Below, in pieces: positions 61,381 to 64,000 of a DNA stretch of 64,000 nucleotides. This DNA comes from Stromatinia cepivora. Its lineage: Eukaryota > Ascomycota > Leotiomycetes > Helotiales > Sclerotiniaceae. Below the pieces are notes generated by a model. That model was given only the letters and a program-made list of their open reading frames with translations, was not told the origin of the DNA and did no database searches. The stretch is from assembly GCA_014898415.1 (NCBI GenBank), contig RCTD01000007.1:558001-622000 (forward strand). The letters run 5' to 3'. Every line of letters starts with the position of its first letter. Positions within the stretch are counted from its first letter, which is position 1. Made by a program: the position numbers and the translations under genes.

Positions 61381-64000
61381 ATGGGTATCAAGGGGTGAGT
61401 GATGATAATTTTTCCACACTAGAAGCTTCATATATTGATAGAAATTACAGAATTTACGGGGAAATTGGACCTGGGGAAAGGGTTGCCCTTTCCAAGATCT
61501 CGATTGAGAAATTTGAGAAAACTGGAGTTCCTCTGAGGATTGCAATCGATATATCAATCTGGAATTTCCAGATCCAGGCTGGTCAAGGTAAGCCGATCAG
61601 CACATGATCATGGAACACCCAACTTATCTAGCATAGGTGGTACCAATCCAGCCTTGCGAACCCTATACTACCGACTTCTCAGACTTCTTTCCATCTCCGT
61701 ACAACCACTGTTTGTCTTCGATGGACCTCACAAACCACCCGTCAAGCGTAACAAGCAAACAAGTCGAGGTGGTGCTTCTATCCCGGATTTGATGACTAAA
61801 GAGCTACTCAAACTATTTGGATTTGCATATCATATTGCTCCTGGAGAAGCCGAAGCAGAGTGTGCTCTTCTACAGCGTGAAGGTGTTGTAGATGCTGTTC
61901 TGAGTGAGGATGTTGATACCCTTATGTTTGGAAGCCGGTTGACTTTTCGGAGTTGGTCATCAGAAAAGAAGAGTGGTACCGGTACACCAACACATGTTAA
62001 TGTTTATGATGCCAAAGCGACCAAAGCCGGTAGATCGGGTTTGGACCGTGAAGGTATGATTTTGGTGGCGTTGATGAGTGGCGGTGATTATAAGACCGAA
62101 GGGATTCCTGGATGTGGTGTTAAAGTTGCTTGTGCAGCTGCTAGAGCTGGTTTTGGAAAGAGATTGTGTCAGATTCGTAGGGGGGATACCGCAGCATATG
62201 ACGAATGGAGGGCGGACTTGGCTCATGAACTATTCTCAAACGAAAGCAAATTCTTTAGAACCAAACGAAAGGCGCTACAGATTCCTGAGGATTTCCCGGA
62301 TAGGAAAGTTTTTGGTTATTATACACATCCAGTTGTTTCCTCGTTAGCGAAGGTGGAGAGACTCCGAGATCAAATTATATGGGAGGGCGATATTAATGTT
62401 CCGAAGCTTCGACATTTCGTGGCCGATGCATTTGAATGGAAGGGGAAAGAAGGGGCCAAAAAGTTCGTACGAGGTTTAGCACCAGTTTTATTGCTAACGA
62501 AACTTCGTCAACGTGGAGATCGTCGAAATTCTGCATACGATGACCCCATGCTCACTAAGCTTAATGAGATGGAACTGGTAAAGACTATCTGCGGCCAAAG
62601 GAAACATGTCACTACCGATGAAGTTCCAGAAATGAGAGTCATCTATCAACCTCTGGAAATAGTTGATATTAACCTAGATGAGGAGGAGGATGAGATCGAA
62701 GATTATGGAAGAGATGGCCTGGCTCCGCTTCTTGAGGATGACCAAATACAAGCATACGCCTCGGATGACGCAGCACCAACTGATAGTCCACGAAAACGTG
62801 GACCTTCTCCATATGATCCCACGAAAGCAGATAAATTATGGATATTTGAGACTATCGTCAAAATCGGCGTACCACTCACTGTAGAGGACTATGAAGAAAC
62901 TCTTCGAGATCCTAAAAAGGCCTTGAAACAAAAGGCTGCGGCCAAAAGAGCAGAAACTAAAACTGTTAAGTCAAGGAGTACTAAAGCTACTGGTGGAATG
63001 CCTAAGGGTGCATTGGATCGTTTTGTCGAGGTCTCAGAAAAAAGCACCAGAGCTACATCCAAAGTATCAAGTCAGCCTGTCAGAAATTTCGACATACCGG
63101 AAGAGGATCTACCACCTCATTTCTTGGCTCCAAGCATCAGCAGCCCTAAATCACCAGAACCAACAATGGTGAGAAAGCGACTCACACGCGCCCGTAAACC
63201 AACGACTATCAAAGAAAAAGTAAAGCCCAAGCTCAATCCATGGGCTATATCTCAATCATCCTCTTCTCAGTCTTTGCCTCAATTAACGAAGCCTTCACGT
63301 CTTCGAAGACCTATGACCCCAACTAAAACATTTCAAACTTACGCGTCTTTGGGTCCAAGTCCCGAACCTGAATCTATTTTTACACCATTCTCTGCACGAA
63401 AGCATCGGCAGCCAATCGTTCTTCTCAGTGATGCCGAAGAAGACGAACCATCCCTTCCACCTACCAGAACTCCCGTCTACACTGATCGCCCCTCCCCTAG
63501 GAAAAAGCGCTCTCCACCTCAAACAAACACAAAATCAGGGCTCTCTTCACCTCTAGCAGCCCTTGATACAACATGTACTCGCACACCACTTACCCCTCAA
63601 CCCATAAACCGCAAAATCGACTTCTCACTGCATTCCTCGGGCAATAAATCTTCTTCTTCAGGCTGCTCATCCGTCTCCAAATCCTCATATAAAACAGCCG
63701 CTTCCTACAATCATTCACCAGGGAGAATCATCGATCTTACTTCTTCACCTCCAGGAACACTCGTACCTTCTTGTGTTCCTGAGCCTTTCAGCAGAGATTA
63801 TGATGGATCACCTGGATACCCTAAACTCGTACTCCCATCCAGTTCACCTGTCATGATGAAAAATAGCCCACAATATCAAGCACAATACCACGATCACGAT
63901 ACCTGTACACCAACATACCACACCACAATCAATGTCCACACAACTATCTACAATATTACTCAATCCCCCTCACCTTCTCCCTTCAAATCCTCTAAACTCT
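61381..64000 (+). CDS. Yen1/GEN1-type XPG-family Holliday junction resolvase (5' part; runs off window)
   Basis: Exons are 61381-61394, 61451-61587 and 61637 to beyond 64000, giving at least 838 residues; introns are 56 and 49 nt. The start is the classic MGI with a 14-base first exon. XPG-N and XPG-I nuclease residues are all present: Asp38 (IAIDISIWNF), Asp79 (LFVFDG), Glu121 and Glu123 (PGEAEAE), Asp142 and Asp144 (SEDVDTLMFG) and Asp201 in MSGGDYKTEGIPG. The last leads into the helix-hairpin-helix region. Residues after about 500 are basic, Ser/Pro-rich and disordered-looking, with several SP/TP sites as in cell-cycle-regulated Yen1. GEN1/Yen1 is preferred over FEN1, Exo1 or Rad2 from the EIGPGERV start and the short gap between nuclease blocks. 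It shares its upstream region with the ARP gene. Confidence 0.9.

Overview
The window looks like nuclear DNA of a filamentous ascomycete. Genes are split by short GT-AG introns, mostly 48-70 nt, often with CTAAC/CTAAT-like branch sites. Intergenic spaces are long and AT-rich. The gene set is fungal: a GUP1-type acyltransferase, an RO7-like actin-related protein, a DUF1776 protein, a Wss1 protease and a Yen1/GEN1 nuclease. Gene style suggests a leotiomycete near Botrytis or Sclerotinia; that placement is inference and no database was searched.

Layout. 1-1.0 kb is a possible retroelement edge next to a very AT-rich tract. 1.0-8.9 kb holds no gene I can support. 8.96-10.5 kb encodes a SANT/Myb-like regulator. 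10.5-15.6 kb is empty. 15.6-24.4 kb holds an intact Na+/H+ antiporter, a divergently placed broken cation/proton exchanger, an intact GUP1-type MBOAT gene and a broken cytochrome P450. 25.7-27.3 kb encodes a secreted protein built from three Cys-containing repeats. 32-49.5 kb is the gene-dense core: thioredoxin reductase, VPS53, a GH18 chitinase, the CPSF subunit YTH1, a DUF1776 protein, a Wss1-like protease and a BTB-like orphan. 49.5-59 kb is sparse, with two decayed coding relics and one small helix-turn-helix-like gene. 59-64 kb is a divergent pair: an Arp10/RO7-like dynactin subunit and a Yen1/GEN1-type nuclease that runs off the right edge.

The intact genes are mainly housekeeping: vesicle tethering, dynein motility, redox, mRNA 3' end formation and DNA repair. 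They do not form one pathway or a biosynthetic cluster. Exon coordinates were built by hand from splice consensus, reading phase and family similarity, so they are models. The points most worth checking are a probable non-AUG mitochondrial leader on thioredoxin reductase, the triplicated secreted protein, the small HTH gene, two stop-free introns of length 3n in YTH1 and VPS53, and the multiply frameshifted relics. I found no tRNA, rRNA, CRISPR array or intact transposon.
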